From positions 806,001 to 870,000 of the forward strand of contig NZ_OZ244942.1 in NCBI RefSeq assembly GCF_965222285.1: 64,000 nt of DNA. Reading direction: 5' to 3'. The notes under the pieces were generated by a model, which was given only the letters and a program-made list of their open reading frames with translations, made no database searches and was not told the DNA's origin. A program made the position numbers and the translations under genes. This stretch comes from Tepidicaulis sp002389665 (GTDB lineage: Bacteria; Pseudomonadota; Alphaproteobacteria; Parvibaculales; Parvibaculaceae). The stretch's first letter is position 1, and each line of letters begins with the position of its first letter. This document shows, piece by piece, positions 17,477-25,836 of the stretch.

Positions 17477-18438
17477 TCATCTATTCCGTAAGCGGCGGCG
17501 GATTTGACGTCCCGGTGAAAACGCAGCCGCTTCCAATAATCGCGCGGGTCCTTCGGCTTGACGAGTGCGCCGGGCGGCTGGTTCAGCCAGTCGTAAAGCC
17601 GCGTGAGAAGAAAGCGCAGCGTGCTGCCGCGGGCGAGGATCGGCAGGGCTTTGAGCTCGGCCTCCGTCAAGGGGCGCACTTGCTGATAGGCCTGAAACAA
17701 TGCCCGCGCCTTTGTCGCATTGAACGCGCCGTCTTTTTCGAAGCACCAGGCATTCAGGCAGATGGCAAGGTCATAGGCAAAAGCGTCGGTGCAGGCGAAG
17801 TAGAAATCGATAAGGCCCGACAGTTCGTCATGAATGAAGAAAACATTGTCGGGAAAAGCATCGGCATGAATGACGCCGCGCGGCAGATCCTGTGGCCAGA
17901 TTTTTTCCAGCGCACCCAGCTCGGCTTCAATGTCGCGGGAAAGACCCTTTTGCACTTCGTCCGCGCGTCCCTTACAGGAAAGATAAAGCGGGCGCCACTG
18001 ATCGACGCCGAGATTGTTGGCGCGGGTCAGGGGAAAGTCCTCACCTGCCAGATGAAAGCGGGCCATGGCAGCGCCAAGCTCCCGGCAATGTTTGGCCTGA
18101 GGCCGGTGGACGGACATGCCTTCGAGAAACGAAATGATAGCGGCGGGCCGCCGGGCAAGCTCGCCCAGAAATTCGCCGTCGCGGCGCTTGATCGGCACCG
18201 GGCATTTCAGTCCTTTGGCGGCCAGATGGTTCATGAGGCCGAGAAAGAAGGGCAGGTCTTCGGCATGGACGCGCTTTTCATAAAGCGTGAGGATGAAACT
18301 GCCACCATCGGTATGCAGCATGAAGTTGGAGTTCTCCACGCCCTCAGCAATACCTTTGCAGGAGAGGAGGCCGCCGATTTCATATTCCGTGAGGAACGCT
18401 TCGAGCGCTTCGTCGCTGACTTCCGTATAAACCGCCAT
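17473..18438 (-). CDS. thrB: Homoserine kinase, APH-fold type
   Basis: A 321-residue homoserine kinase of the aminoglycoside-phosphotransferase fold used by alphaproteobacteria. It phosphorylates homoserine for ThrC. The catalytic loop is VIHADAFPDNVFF, followed by the metal-binding LIDFYFACTDAFAYDLA. The N-terminal MAVYTEVSDEALEAFLTEY matches the family start. It lies 8 bases downstream of ispH and overlaps rnhA by 4 bases. Its partner thrC is in the cox operon about 8 kb away. Confidence 0.95.
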   Translation of the reverse strand: MAVYTEVSDEALEAFLTEYEIGGLLSCKGIAEGVENSNFMLHTDGGSFILTLYEKRVHAEDLPFFLGLMNHLAAKGLKCPVPIKRRDGEFLGELARRPAAIISFLEGMSVHRPQAKHCRELGAAMARFHLAGEDFPLTRANNLGVDQWRPLYLSCKGRADEVQKGLSRDIEAELGALEKIWPQDLPRGVIHADAFPDNVFFIHDELSGLIDFYFACTDAFAYDLAICLNAWCFEKDGAFNATKARALFQAYQQVRPLTEAELKALPILARGSTLRFLLTRLYDWLNQPPGALVKPKDPRDYWKRLRFHRDVKSAAAYGIDE

Positions 18439-18446
18439 GCCCCTGC

Positions 18447-19418
18447 CTATCCCATCAATGCGCGGGGCAGTTTAAAGCTCACATTCTCTTCCGTCACGGA
18501 GAGCGTTTCGACGGTGACGTTATAATGCGCGCGGAAAGCGTCGATCACTTCCTCAACGAGGATTTCCGGCGCCGAGGCACCGGCCGTGATGCCGACCCGG
18601 CGCGCGCCGGCAAGGCGGGGCCAGTCGATATCGCCCGCCCGCTGTACCAGCATGGAGCGCGTGCAGCCGGCCCGTTCGGCAACTTCCACAAGGCGCATGG
18701 AGTTCGACGAATTAGGCGCGCCGATGACGAGGAGCGCATCCGCCCCGCCGCCGTCTTGTGCGGTCATGGCCTTGACCGCGGCCTGCCGGTTTGTCGTCGC
18801 ATAGCAGATGTCTTCCTTATGCGGCGCGGCGATCCCTGGAAAGCGGCGCTGCAGCACGGCGACAATGGAGGCGGTATCATCGACGGAAAGCGTCGTCTGC
18901 GTGATGAAGGCGAGCTTGTCCGGGTTCTTGGGCTCGAAAGCCTCTGCATCCGCCACCGTTTCGATCAGCGCCACGGCGCCGTCCGGGAGCTGGCCCATCG
19001 TGCCGATCACTTCCGGATGGCCGGCATGGCCGATCAGCACGATCTCGCGCCCCGCCTCGAAATGGCGCTCGGCTTCCACATGCACTTTGGAGACGAGCGG
19101 GCAGGTGGCATCGAGATAGAAGAGATTGCGTGCCTCAGCCGTGGCCGGCACCGATTTCGGCACGCCGTGCGCGGAAAAGATCACGCGGGCATCGTCCGGA
19201 ATTTCATCGAGCTCTTCGACGAAGATCGCGCCCTTGCGCTCCAGGTCTTCCACCACATAGCGGTTATGCACGATTTCGTGGCGCACATAGACGGGTGGTC
19301 CGTATTTCACCAGCGCCTGCTCGACGATTTGGATCGCCCGGTCGACGCCCGCGCAGAAGCCGCGCGGATTGGCGAGCAGCAGCGTGATTGGCGGGAGGTC
19401 TTTGGGGGCCTGATCCAT
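18447..19418 (-). CDS. ispH: 4-hydroxy-3-methylbut-2-enyl diphosphate reductase
   Basis: A 323-residue IspH/LytB, the last enzyme of the MEP isoprenoid pathway, which makes IPP and DMAPP. The three 4Fe-4S cysteines are in PRGFCAGVDRAI, DATCPLVSKVH and EDICYATTNRQ. The substrate-binding residues HEIVHN, the Glu in FSAHG-type loops and GAPNSSNSMRLVE are conserved. First gene of its operon, with a candidate promoter at 19570-19598. The MEP kinase IspE is encoded at 50352. Confidence 0.97.
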   Translation of the reverse strand: MDQAPKDLPPITLLLANPRGFCAGVDRAIQIVEQALVKYGPPVYVRHEIVHNRYVVEDLERKGAIFVEELDEIPDDARVIFSAHGVPKSVPATAEARNLFYLDATCPLVSKVHVEAERHFEAGREIVLIGHAGHPEVIGTMGQLPDGAVALIETVADAEAFEPKNPDKLAFITQTTLSVDDTASIVAVLQRRFPGIAAPHKEDICYATTNRQAAVKAMTAQDGGGADALLVIGAPNSSNSMRLVEVAERAGCTRSMLVQRAGDIDWPRLAGARRVGITAGASAPEILVEEVIDAFRAHYNVTVETLSVTEENVSFKLPRALMG

Positions 19419-19569
19419 CGTCTAAGCTCAAGGTCGCATGAAAAGGGTTTCGAGTGGCGCCAGCGTGAAAAGCTTTCCCCGCGGGGCGCCGCACCTTGTG
19501 GGGCCGCTGGCCCTTCGGTAAAGTGCACGGGCTTGGCCGCGCCGGCCGCCAACAGGCGAATCTGAGGGT

Positions 19570-19598
19570 AATAGAGGGCCGAGGCCTGATAAAGTCAA
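19570..19598 (-). promoter_or_regulatory. Candidate promoter of ispH-thrB-rnhA
   Basis: On the minus strand, TTGACT (19593-19598) and TCTATT (19570-19575) are 17 bases apart, about 150 bases upstream of ispH. The -35 is strong and the -10 moderate. Confidence 0.45.
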
Positions 19599-19650
19599 GG
19601 AACGAGCACGCGCCCGGCCGGGCAGGTGCCGCCAGCAAGAGAGAGCGGAA

Positions 19651-20238
19651 ATGGGAAAGAGCGGTCTAGCGCCGATCCGGAAGCGTGAGAACACCCCGAA
19701 GGGCCGTCTGGCCGCATTTGCCGCGATGGGCGCTCTTGCCGCCGCTCTGGCAGGCTGCGCCTCCGAGGCGGAGCGGGAAAAGCTCGCCAGTCTTCCTTGC
19801 CCGAGCGTGGGCATTCTGGCCGATACCGAAACCCTTACCGTTTATGAGGGTAATGGCCGCGATATTACCGATGTGGTGGTGAGTGCGGAGATCGAAGAGG
19901 CGGTGACGGCCTGCGAATACGATCTCGATGACGGCATTATCTATGTGGATATCGCCTTCCGCGGCACGGCGGATTTGGGTCCTGCGGCGACCTCGCGCCA
20001 GGTGAAGGTGCCGGTCTTCATTGCGCTGACCGAGACCTCTTCGCGGGTACTGCGCAAGGAAGTGCGCGAGCTGACCCTTTCTTTCGGCGGGGCGAGCCGA
20101 AAGGTCGGTTTCGTCCATTCCATCGAAGAGACGAAAGTGCCCTATGTGCCGCCTTTCGACGGCTCGGCTTATGAAATGCTGGTGGGCTTCCAGCTGACGA
20201 AAGACCAGCTCGAGGCAAACCGGACCGAGGGCCGGTAA
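19651..20238 (+). CDS. Putative lipoprotein of unknown function
   Basis: A 195-residue protein with an N-terminal basic region, a hydrophobic stretch and a lipobox (LAGCAS), so it is probably anchored by a lipidated Cys. The rest is beta-rich with no domain I recognise. Conserved-looking segments include ITDVVVSAEI, CEYDLDDGIIYVDIAF and VPYVPPFDGSAYEMLVGFQL. It sits alone between the divergent ispH operon and the gcv operon. An AGAGAGCGGAA ribosome site precedes the ATG. Confidence 0.8.
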   Translation: MGKSGLAPIRKRENTPKGRLAAFAAMGALAAALAGCASEAEREKLASLPCPSVGILADTETLTVYEGNGRDITDVVVSAEIEEAVTACEYDLDDGIIYVDIAFRGTADLGPAATSRQVKVPVFIALTETSSRVLRKEVRELTLSFGGASRKVGFVHSIEETKVPYVPPFDGSAYEMLVGFQLTKDQLEANRTEGR

Positions 20239-20368
20239 AAGCCCCGGAAAGCCGCTTTTTAGCGCCGCTGACGCCGATTCGGGCCGCCGGATGACCTGGG
20301 GGAGCCCTCGCATTTCCCGCGGAATCTCAGGGGCTTTTGCAAGGCGCGCAGGCCCTGCCCGGAAGCAA

Positions 20369-20396
20369 TTGACTCCTGCCGCTTGCCGCCTATCAT
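20369..20396 (+). promoter_or_regulatory. Promoter of the glycine riboswitch and gcv operon
   Basis: TTGACT at 20369-20374 and TATCAT at 20391-20396, 16 bases apart. This predicts a start near 20403, about 15 bases before the first aptamer. Both boxes match the housekeeping consensus well, and the position just before the riboswitch supports the call. Confidence 0.75.
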
Positions 20397-20417
20397 CCCG
20401 GCACATACAGAAGATCT

Positions 20418-20628
20418 CTGCGGGAGAGACCGGCCCTGCCCGAAAGGCAGCCCGGCGCCGAAGGAGCAACCGCCCCGGAAACTCTCAGGCAAAAGGACCG
20501 CAGAAGGATGGCACTCTGGAAAGCAGGCCGCGCCTTTTAAGCTGCGCGTGGGCCTCACCGAAGGAGTAAGCCCGGCGCGCCGCGTGAGCCGGGTCAAATC
20601 TCTCAGGTAGATGGGACAGAGGGGGCAC
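20418..20628 (+). promoter_or_regulatory. Tandem glycine riboswitch
   Basis: Two glycine aptamers in series. Aptamer 1 (about 20418-20502) opens with GCGGGAGAGACCGG, contains CGCCGAAGGAGCAACC and ends with CTCTCAGGCAAAAGGACCGC; its P1 is GCGG/CCGC. Aptamer 2 (about 20511-20628) opens with ACTCTGGAAAGC, contains CACCGAAGGAGTAAGCCC and ends with CTCTCAGGTAGATGGGACAG; its P1 is CTCT (20514-20517)/AGAG (20618-20621). The riboswitch controls gcvT-gcvH-gcvPA-gcvPB, which cleave glycine, so glycine should switch expression on. ATGGGAC at 20611-20617 is complementary to GTCCCAT at 20682-20688, which covers the gcvT start. Confidence 0.95.
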
Positions 20629-20686
20629 TGCTTTAAGCCGCAAGGTTTGGGGCGGTCCCGCTCAATTACCGTGAAAGGTGCGTCCC

Positions 20687-21844
20687 ATGGGTGAGAGTTC
20701 AGCCGCGGCAACTCCTGAAGATTTGAAGACAACGCCGCTGCATGGCCTGCACCTGGAGCTAGGCGCGCGCATGGTGCCCTTCGCGGGCTATGACATGCCC
20801 GTGCAATATCCCAAAGGCGTGCTCGGCGAACATGTGCACACGCGCGAGGCGGCGGGTCTTTTCGATGTTTCCCATATGGGCCAGGCGCGCCTGAAAGGCC
20901 CGGACCATGAAACCGTGGCCGCCGCCCTTGAAGCGCTGGCGCCGGGCAATTTCAAAGGCCTTGGAGCGGGCCGCCAGGTCTATTCCCTGCTTTTGACGGA
21001 TAAAGGAACGATCGTGGACGATTTCATGGTCGCCCGCCCCGCGGCGCCCGAAGAGGAGGGCTCACTCCTTCTCGTCGTCAATGCCGCCTGCAAGGAAAAG
21101 GACTACGCCTATATCGCCGCCCGCCTGCCGGAAAACGTGACGCTGGAGCCGCTGGAAGATCTGGCGCTCCTCGCGCTGCAGGGCCCGCGCGCAGGCGACG
21201 TGCTGGCCCGCCATGCGCGGCAAGCCGCCGAGATGATTTTCATGGATGCGCGGCGCGGCACTTTTGACGGGATTGCCTGCCATCTGACCCGCGCAGGCTA
21301 TACGGGCGAGGACGGGTTCGAGATTTCCGTCGCCGCGGATAAGGCCGAGGCGGTGGCCCGCGCGCTGCTTGCTCATGAAGAAGTCGAGCCCATCGGCCTT
21401 GGCGCGCGCGATTCGCTGCGCCTTGAAGCCGGGCTCTGCCTTTATGGCCATGATATCGACGAAACGACGACGCCTGTGGAGGCGGCACTGAATTGGGCGA
21501 TCCCGAAGCGCCGGCGTGAGGAAGGCGGCTTTCCGGGGACCGAAACCATTTTGGATCAGCTTAAAAACGGTGCGCCTTCAAAGCGGGTCGGCATTCTGCC
21601 TGATGGCAAGGCGCCGGCGCGCGAGGGCACGGAAATTTTCTCTACCTCGGGTGAGAAACTCGGCGTTGTAACGAGCGGGGGCTTCGGCCCCAGCGTCGGC
21701 AGGCCCATTGCCATGGGCTATGTGCAAACGGGCGCAAGTGATGTGAGTACCGAAGTCGTGCTGATGGTGAGAGGGAAAGAGCGGCCCGCGCATGTCGCGC
21801 CGCTTCCCTTCGTTGCTCAGCGCTATTACCGCGGAAAAAAGTAA
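20687..21844 (+). CDS. gcvT: Glycine cleavage system T protein (aminomethyltransferase)
   Basis: A 385-residue T protein. It transfers the methylene group from lipoylated H protein to tetrahydrofolate and releases ammonia. Family segments include PFAGYDMPVQYPKGVLGEH, LFDVSHMGQ, ALQGPRA, RAGYTGEDGFEIS and LEAGLCLYGHDI. I chose the ATG at 20687, 9 bases after AAAGG; a GTG at 20678 abuts the ribosome site and is unlikely. First gene after the glycine riboswitch. Confidence 0.97.
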   Translation: MGESSAAATPEDLKTTPLHGLHLELGARMVPFAGYDMPVQYPKGVLGEHVHTREAAGLFDVSHMGQARLKGPDHETVAAALEALAPGNFKGLGAGRQVYSLLLTDKGTIVDDFMVARPAAPEEEGSLLLVVNAACKEKDYAYIAARLPENVTLEPLEDLALLALQGPRAGDVLARHARQAAEMIFMDARRGTFDGIACHLTRAGYTGEDGFEISVAADKAEAVARALLAHEEVEPIGLGARDSLRLEAGLCLYGHDIDETTTPVEAALNWAIPKRRREEGGFPGTETILDQLKNGAPSKRVGILPDGKAPAREGTEIFSTSGEKLGVVTSGGFGPSVGRPIAMGYVQTGASDVSTEVVLMVRGKERPAHVAPLPFVAQRYYRGKK

Positions 21845-21890
21845 ACAGAAACGGCCTCACAGAGGCAGGACTAACAAGGGACTGAGGGCA

Positions 21891-22268
21891 ATGAGCGATA
21901 TTCGCTTTACGAAAGATCACGAATGGGTGCTGGTCGATGGGGACACGGCCACGATCGGCATTTCCGATTACGCGCAGGAACAGCTTGGCGATGTCGTCTT
22001 CGTCGAGCTGCCCGATATCGGCAAGACGCTGGAGCAGGGCGATGAGGCGGCGGTGGTCGAATCCGTCAAGGCGGCGAGCGAGGTTTACGCGCCCGTTTCC
22101 GGCGAAGTGATCGAGGTGAACGAAGAACTGGAAGCTGCCCCCGGCCGCGTCAATGAAGATGCGATGGGCGAGGGCTGGTTCGTCAAACTCAAGCTGACCG
22201 ACGAAGACGAGCTTGACGATCTGATGGACGAAGCTGCTTACGCGAAATACATCAAAGAGCTGGACTGA
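21891..22268 (+). CDS. gcvH: Glycine cleavage system H protein
   Basis: A 125-residue lipoyl carrier protein that shuttles the aminomethyl group between the P, T and L proteins. The lipoylated lysine is K60 in VVESVKAASEVYAPVSG. The N-terminal FTKDHEWV is typical. The start at 21891 follows GAGGG, while the longer open frame upstream overlaps gcvT. Only 4 bases separate it from gcvPA. Confidence 0.97.
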   Translation: MSDIRFTKDHEWVLVDGDTATIGISDYAQEQLGDVVFVELPDIGKTLEQGDEAAVVESVKAASEVYAPVSGEVIEVNEELEAAPGRVNEDAMGEGWFVKLKLTDEDELDDLMDEAAYAKYIKELD

Positions 22269-22272
22269 TCAC

Positions 22273-23619
22273 ATGCGTTATCTCCCCCTGACGAAGGACG
22301 ACCGGGCGCAAATGCTCGCGGCCATCGGCGCGAAAAGCGTCGATGAGCTCTTCAAGGATGTGCCCGAGGCCGCGCGCCTGGACGGGCTGATCGATCTGCC
22401 GCGCCGTCAGGGCGAGATGGAAGTCGAGCGCCAGCTCGCCGCCATGGCGGGTAAAAATATTGCGGCAAGCCAGGTCCCGTTCTTCGTCGGCGCCGGAGCT
22501 TACAAGCACCATATCCCGGCAACGGTGGATCATCTTATTCAGCGCTCGGAGTTTTTGACCTCCTATACGCCTTATCAGCCCGAGATCACGCAAGGCACGC
22601 TGCAATATCTCTTCGAGTTTCAAACCCAGGTCGCCCTGCTGACCGGCATGGAAGTGGCCAATGCCTCCATGTATGACGGCTCGACGGCCTGCGGCGAGGC
22701 GGTGCTGATGGCGCACCGCGTCACCAAGCGCAAGAAAGCCGTGCTCTCCGGCAATCTGCATCCGCATTATCAGGACGTGGTGGCGAACCTTTCCGATTTC
22801 GGCAGCTATAAGCTCGTCACCGAGCCGCCCTGCCCGAAAGGGACCGAAGGCCTTGCCGGCGAGATCGACGAGGAAACCTCCTGCGTGGTGGTGCAGAACC
22901 CGGATGTCTTCGGCCATGTGCGGGATTTGAGCGCGCTTGCCGAGGCGGCCCATGCCAAAGGCGCGCTGATGATCGTCGTCGTGCCGGAAATCGTCTCGCT
23001 CGGCCTTATTACGCCGCCCGGTGAAATGGGCGCGGATATCGTGGTGGGCGAGGGCCAGTCACTCGGCAACGGGCTGAATTTCGGCGGGCCTTATGTCGGG
23101 CTTTTTGCGGCGAAGCAGAAATTCGTGCGCCAGATGCCTGGCCGTCTATGCGGGGAAACGGTGGATGCGGAAGGCAAGCGTGGCTTTGTGCTGACCCTCT
23201 CCACCCGCGAGCAGCATATCCGCCGTGAAAAAGCGACGAGCAATATCTGCACGAATTCGGGTCTTTGCTGTCTGGCTTTCACGATCCATCTCTCGCTCCT
23301 CGGTGAGGAAGGTTATACGCGCCTTGCGCGGATCAACCATGCAAATGCGGTGAAACTGGCAGACGCGCTTGGCGCGGTGCCGGGCGTGAAAGTGCTGAAC
23401 GAAACATTCTTCAACGAATTCACCATCGAAACGCCGAAACCGGGCGCCGAGGTGATTGATGCGCTGGTGGAAAAAGGCGTGCTCGGCGGCGTGCCGCTTT
23501 CCCGCTTGATGCCCGGCAATGATGCGGTGAAAAATCTGATCGCCGTTGCCTCGACCGAAGTCAATAGCGATCAGGACCGCGCCGCCTATGCGCGCGCGCT
23601 GAAGGAGGTGCTGGCATGA
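22273..23619 (+). CDS. gcvPA: Glycine dehydrogenase (decarboxylating) subunit 1
   Basis: A 448-residue N-terminal half of the split P protein, which with GcvPB decarboxylates glycine using PLP. The subunit-1 signature FFVGAGAYKHHIPATVDHL and TSYTPYQPEITQGTLQYLFE are present, and the C-terminal half keeps GRLCGETVDAEGKRGFVLTL. The P protein is split here into two genes rather than the single about 950-residue chain of enteric bacteria. Overlaps gcvPB by ATGA. Confidence 0.97.
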   Translation: MRYLPLTKDDRAQMLAAIGAKSVDELFKDVPEAARLDGLIDLPRRQGEMEVERQLAAMAGKNIAASQVPFFVGAGAYKHHIPATVDHLIQRSEFLTSYTPYQPEITQGTLQYLFEFQTQVALLTGMEVANASMYDGSTACGEAVLMAHRVTKRKKAVLSGNLHPHYQDVVANLSDFGSYKLVTEPPCPKGTEGLAGEIDEETSCVVVQNPDVFGHVRDLSALAEAAHAKGALMIVVVPEIVSLGLITPPGEMGADIVVGEGQSLGNGLNFGGPYVGLFAAKQKFVRQMPGRLCGETVDAEGKRGFVLTLSTREQHIRREKATSNICTNSGLCCLAFTIHLSLLGEEGYTRLARINHANAVKLADALGAVPGVKVLNETFFNEFTIETPKPGAEVIDALVEKGVLGGVPLSRLMPGNDAVKNLIAVASTEVNSDQDRAAYARALKEVLA

Positions 23620-25196
23620 GCAGCATGAACGCAAAAGGCCGGCCTACCGGCACGGGCGCTGAAACGGGCTTCACGCCCCATGAAACCTTCACCGGTAATC
23701 GCGGCCTCGTGCAGGAAGAGCCGTTGATTTTCGAACTCGACAGTCCCGGCGCTTCCGGCGTCGATCTGGACGAGCCGGAAGAGTTTGCGCCGCGTCTTGG
23801 CACGGTGGCGCGGCAGGGGCGGATCGGCCTGCCGGGCCTCTCCGAGCCGGAAGTGATGCGCCACTATGTGCGTCTTTCGCAGAAGAACTACGCCATCGAT
23901 AGCGGGCTTTATCCGCTCGGCTCCTGCACCATGAAGCACAACCCGCGCCTCAATGAGAAGATGGCGCGCCTGCCGGGCTTCGGCGATGTGCACCCCCTGC
24001 AGCCGCAGCAGACGGTACAGGGCGCCTTGGAACTGATCGACACGCTTGCCCATTGGCTGAAAGAGCTGACCGGCATGCCCGCCGTTGCCATGTCGCCCAA
24101 AGCGGGTGCGCATGGCGAGCTTTGCGGGATGATGGCGATTGATGCGGCGCTGCGCGCGCGCGGCGAGGAAGGCACGCGCAAACGCGTGCTGGTGCCGGAA
24201 TCGGCCCATGGCACGAACCCGGCAACGGCGGCGCAGATCGGCTTTACCGTCGATTCCATTCCCGCCACCGAAGACGGGCATGTGGATGTGGCGGCCTTCA
24301 AGGCAAAGCTCGGCCCAGATGTCGCCGCCATCATGCTGACGAACCCCAATACATGCGGCCTTTTCGAGCGCGATATCATCGAGATCGCCGATGCGGTGCA
24401 TGAGGCGGGCGGCTATTTCTATTGCGACGGCGCGAATTTCAACGCCATTGCAGGGCGCGTGCGTCCTGGCGATCTCGGCGTCGATGCCATGCATATCAAT
24501 CTCCACAAAACCTTCTCGACGCCCCATGGCGGGGGCGGGCCGGGGGCCGGACCCGTGGTCCTCTCCGAGGCGCTTGCGCCTTTCGCGCCGCTGCCCTGGA
24601 TCGTGCATGAAAAGGGCGCTTACCGCGCCATCGAGCATGAGAGCGAAGGCACCGGCCAGCCTTTTGGCCGTATGACCGCGTTCCACGGCCAGATGGGCAT
24701 GTTCGTGCGGGCGCTCTCTTATATGCTTTCCCACGGCGCGGACGGCATCCGCCAGGCATCGGAAGATGCGGTTCTCTCGGCCAATTACATCCTGGCATCG
24801 CTGAAAGATGTGATGAGCGCGCCTTATGAAGGCCCGTGCATGCATGAGGCGCTTTTCGATGACAGCTTCCTGAAGGGCACGGGTGTCGAGACGCTGGATT
24901 TTGCCAAAGCGATGATCGATGAGGGCTACCACCCCATGACCATGTATTTCCCGCTAGTCGTGCATGGGGCGATGCTGATCGAGCCGACGGAATCGGAATC
25001 GAAAGACAGTCTCGATCTCTTCATCGCAACGCTGCGCGATCTTGCCGAAAGCGCCAAGCGCGGCGAGACGGAACGCTTTTCCGGCGCGCCTTACCTTGCA
25101 CCGCGCCGCCGCCTCGATGAAACGCAGGCCGCCCGCAAGCCCATCCTGCGCTGGCAGCATGGGCGCAACGAACCGGCCTCGAAAGCGGCGGAGTGA
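23616..25196 (+). CDS. gcvPB: Glycine dehydrogenase (decarboxylating) subunit 2
   Basis: A 526-residue C-terminal half of the split P protein, carrying the PLP lysine K298 in INLHKTFSTPHGGGGPG. Other family blocks are YPLGSCTMKHNPR, HPLQPQQTVQGALEL and AGAHGELCGMMAI. Start ATG overlaps the gcvPA stop (ATGA), enforcing equal synthesis. The C-terminus is extended and basic (RRRLDETQAARKPILRW). Its stop overlaps the next ATG by one base. Confidence 0.97.
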   Translation: MSSMNAKGRPTGTGAETGFTPHETFTGNRGLVQEEPLIFELDSPGASGVDLDEPEEFAPRLGTVARQGRIGLPGLSEPEVMRHYVRLSQKNYAIDSGLYPLGSCTMKHNPRLNEKMARLPGFGDVHPLQPQQTVQGALELIDTLAHWLKELTGMPAVAMSPKAGAHGELCGMMAIDAALRARGEEGTRKRVLVPESAHGTNPATAAQIGFTVDSIPATEDGHVDVAAFKAKLGPDVAAIMLTNPNTCGLFERDIIEIADAVHEAGGYFYCDGANFNAIAGRVRPGDLGVDAMHINLHKTFSTPHGGGGPGAGPVVLSEALAPFAPLPWIVHEKGAYRAIEHESEGTGQPFGRMTAFHGQMGMFVRALSYMLSHGADGIRQASEDAVLSANYILASLKDVMSAPYEGPCMHEALFDDSFLKGTGVETLDFAKAMIDEGYHPMTMYFPLVVHGAMLIEPTESESKDSLDLFIATLRDLAESAKRGETERFSGAPYLAPRRRLDETQAARKPILRWQHGRNEPASKAAE

Positions 25197-25768
25197 TGGA
25201 GAAGGCTGAGTTCATCCGCACCGTGTGCGAAAACCCGGTGAACCGCGCCATTCTCGAACGATTGCCCGATTTGAAAGCGCCCGATGCCTGGCTGGTGTCG
25301 GGCGCTTTGTTTCAGACCTGCTGGAACGTCAAAACCGGCCGGCCTGTCGCTCATGGCATCAAGGATTACGACATCTTTTATTTTGGTGGTGCCGACCTTT
25401 CCTGGGAAGCGGAAGATGAGGTGATCCGCCGTGCCAAGGCGCTTTTTGCCGATCTCGATGCCGAGATCGAGGTGAAGAACCAGGCGCGGGTGCATCTTTG
25501 GTATGAAGAGCGCTTCGGCCTGCCTTATGCGCCGCTCAAAAGCGCCTGCGAGGGGATCGACCGGTTTCTGGCGCCTGCCTGCAAGGTCGGATTGAAGCCG
25601 GATGGAGAAGGCGGCTATGAGCTTTATGCGCCGGATGGGCTCGCCGACATTGCGCAGATGCTGATCCGCCCGAATGTGACGGCGAATTTCGGCGCGCGCG
25701 AATATGAGCGTAAGGCCGCGCGCTGGAAAGCGGTCTGGCCGGAGCTGACAGTAGTCCCGCCCGCCTGA
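25196..25768 (+). CDS. Nucleotidyltransferase-like protein (NTP_transf_6 / DUF925 type)
   Basis: A 190-residue protein that looks like the DUF925/NTP_transf_6 family of nucleotidyltransferase-fold proteins. Seen are WLVSGALFQTCWN, the acidic KDYDIFYF at the expected metal-binding position, and LDAEIEVKNQARVHLWYEERFG. Substrate is unknown. It starts by one-base overlap with gcvPB (TGATG), so it is translationally coupled to the glycine cleavage operon. Why the two travel together is unclear. Family assignment is from memory of motifs. Confidence 0.82.
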   Translation: MEKAEFIRTVCENPVNRAILERLPDLKAPDAWLVSGALFQTCWNVKTGRPVAHGIKDYDIFYFGGADLSWEAEDEVIRRAKALFADLDAEIEVKNQARVHLWYEERFGLPYAPLKSACEGIDRFLAPACKVGLKPDGEGGYELYAPDGLADIAQMLIRPNVTANFGAREYERKAARWKAVWPELTVVPPA

Positions 25769-25836
25769 AGCGGTTTGCGTTTTTATGGGCGCCCGGTCGC
25801 GATAGAGTAAGCTCGCTATTGGGCAATGAGGGGATT

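Larger units (their letters stand above)
20239..20686 (+). other. Leader region of the gcv operon
   Basis: A 448-base gap. The first 130 bases hold no feature I can support. The rest is the promoter (20369-20396), the tandem glycine riboswitch (20418-20628) and a 58-base expression platform before gcvT. The platform contains two GTCCC segments (20655-20659 and 20682-20686) and the GAAAGG ribosome site. Confidence 0.7.
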
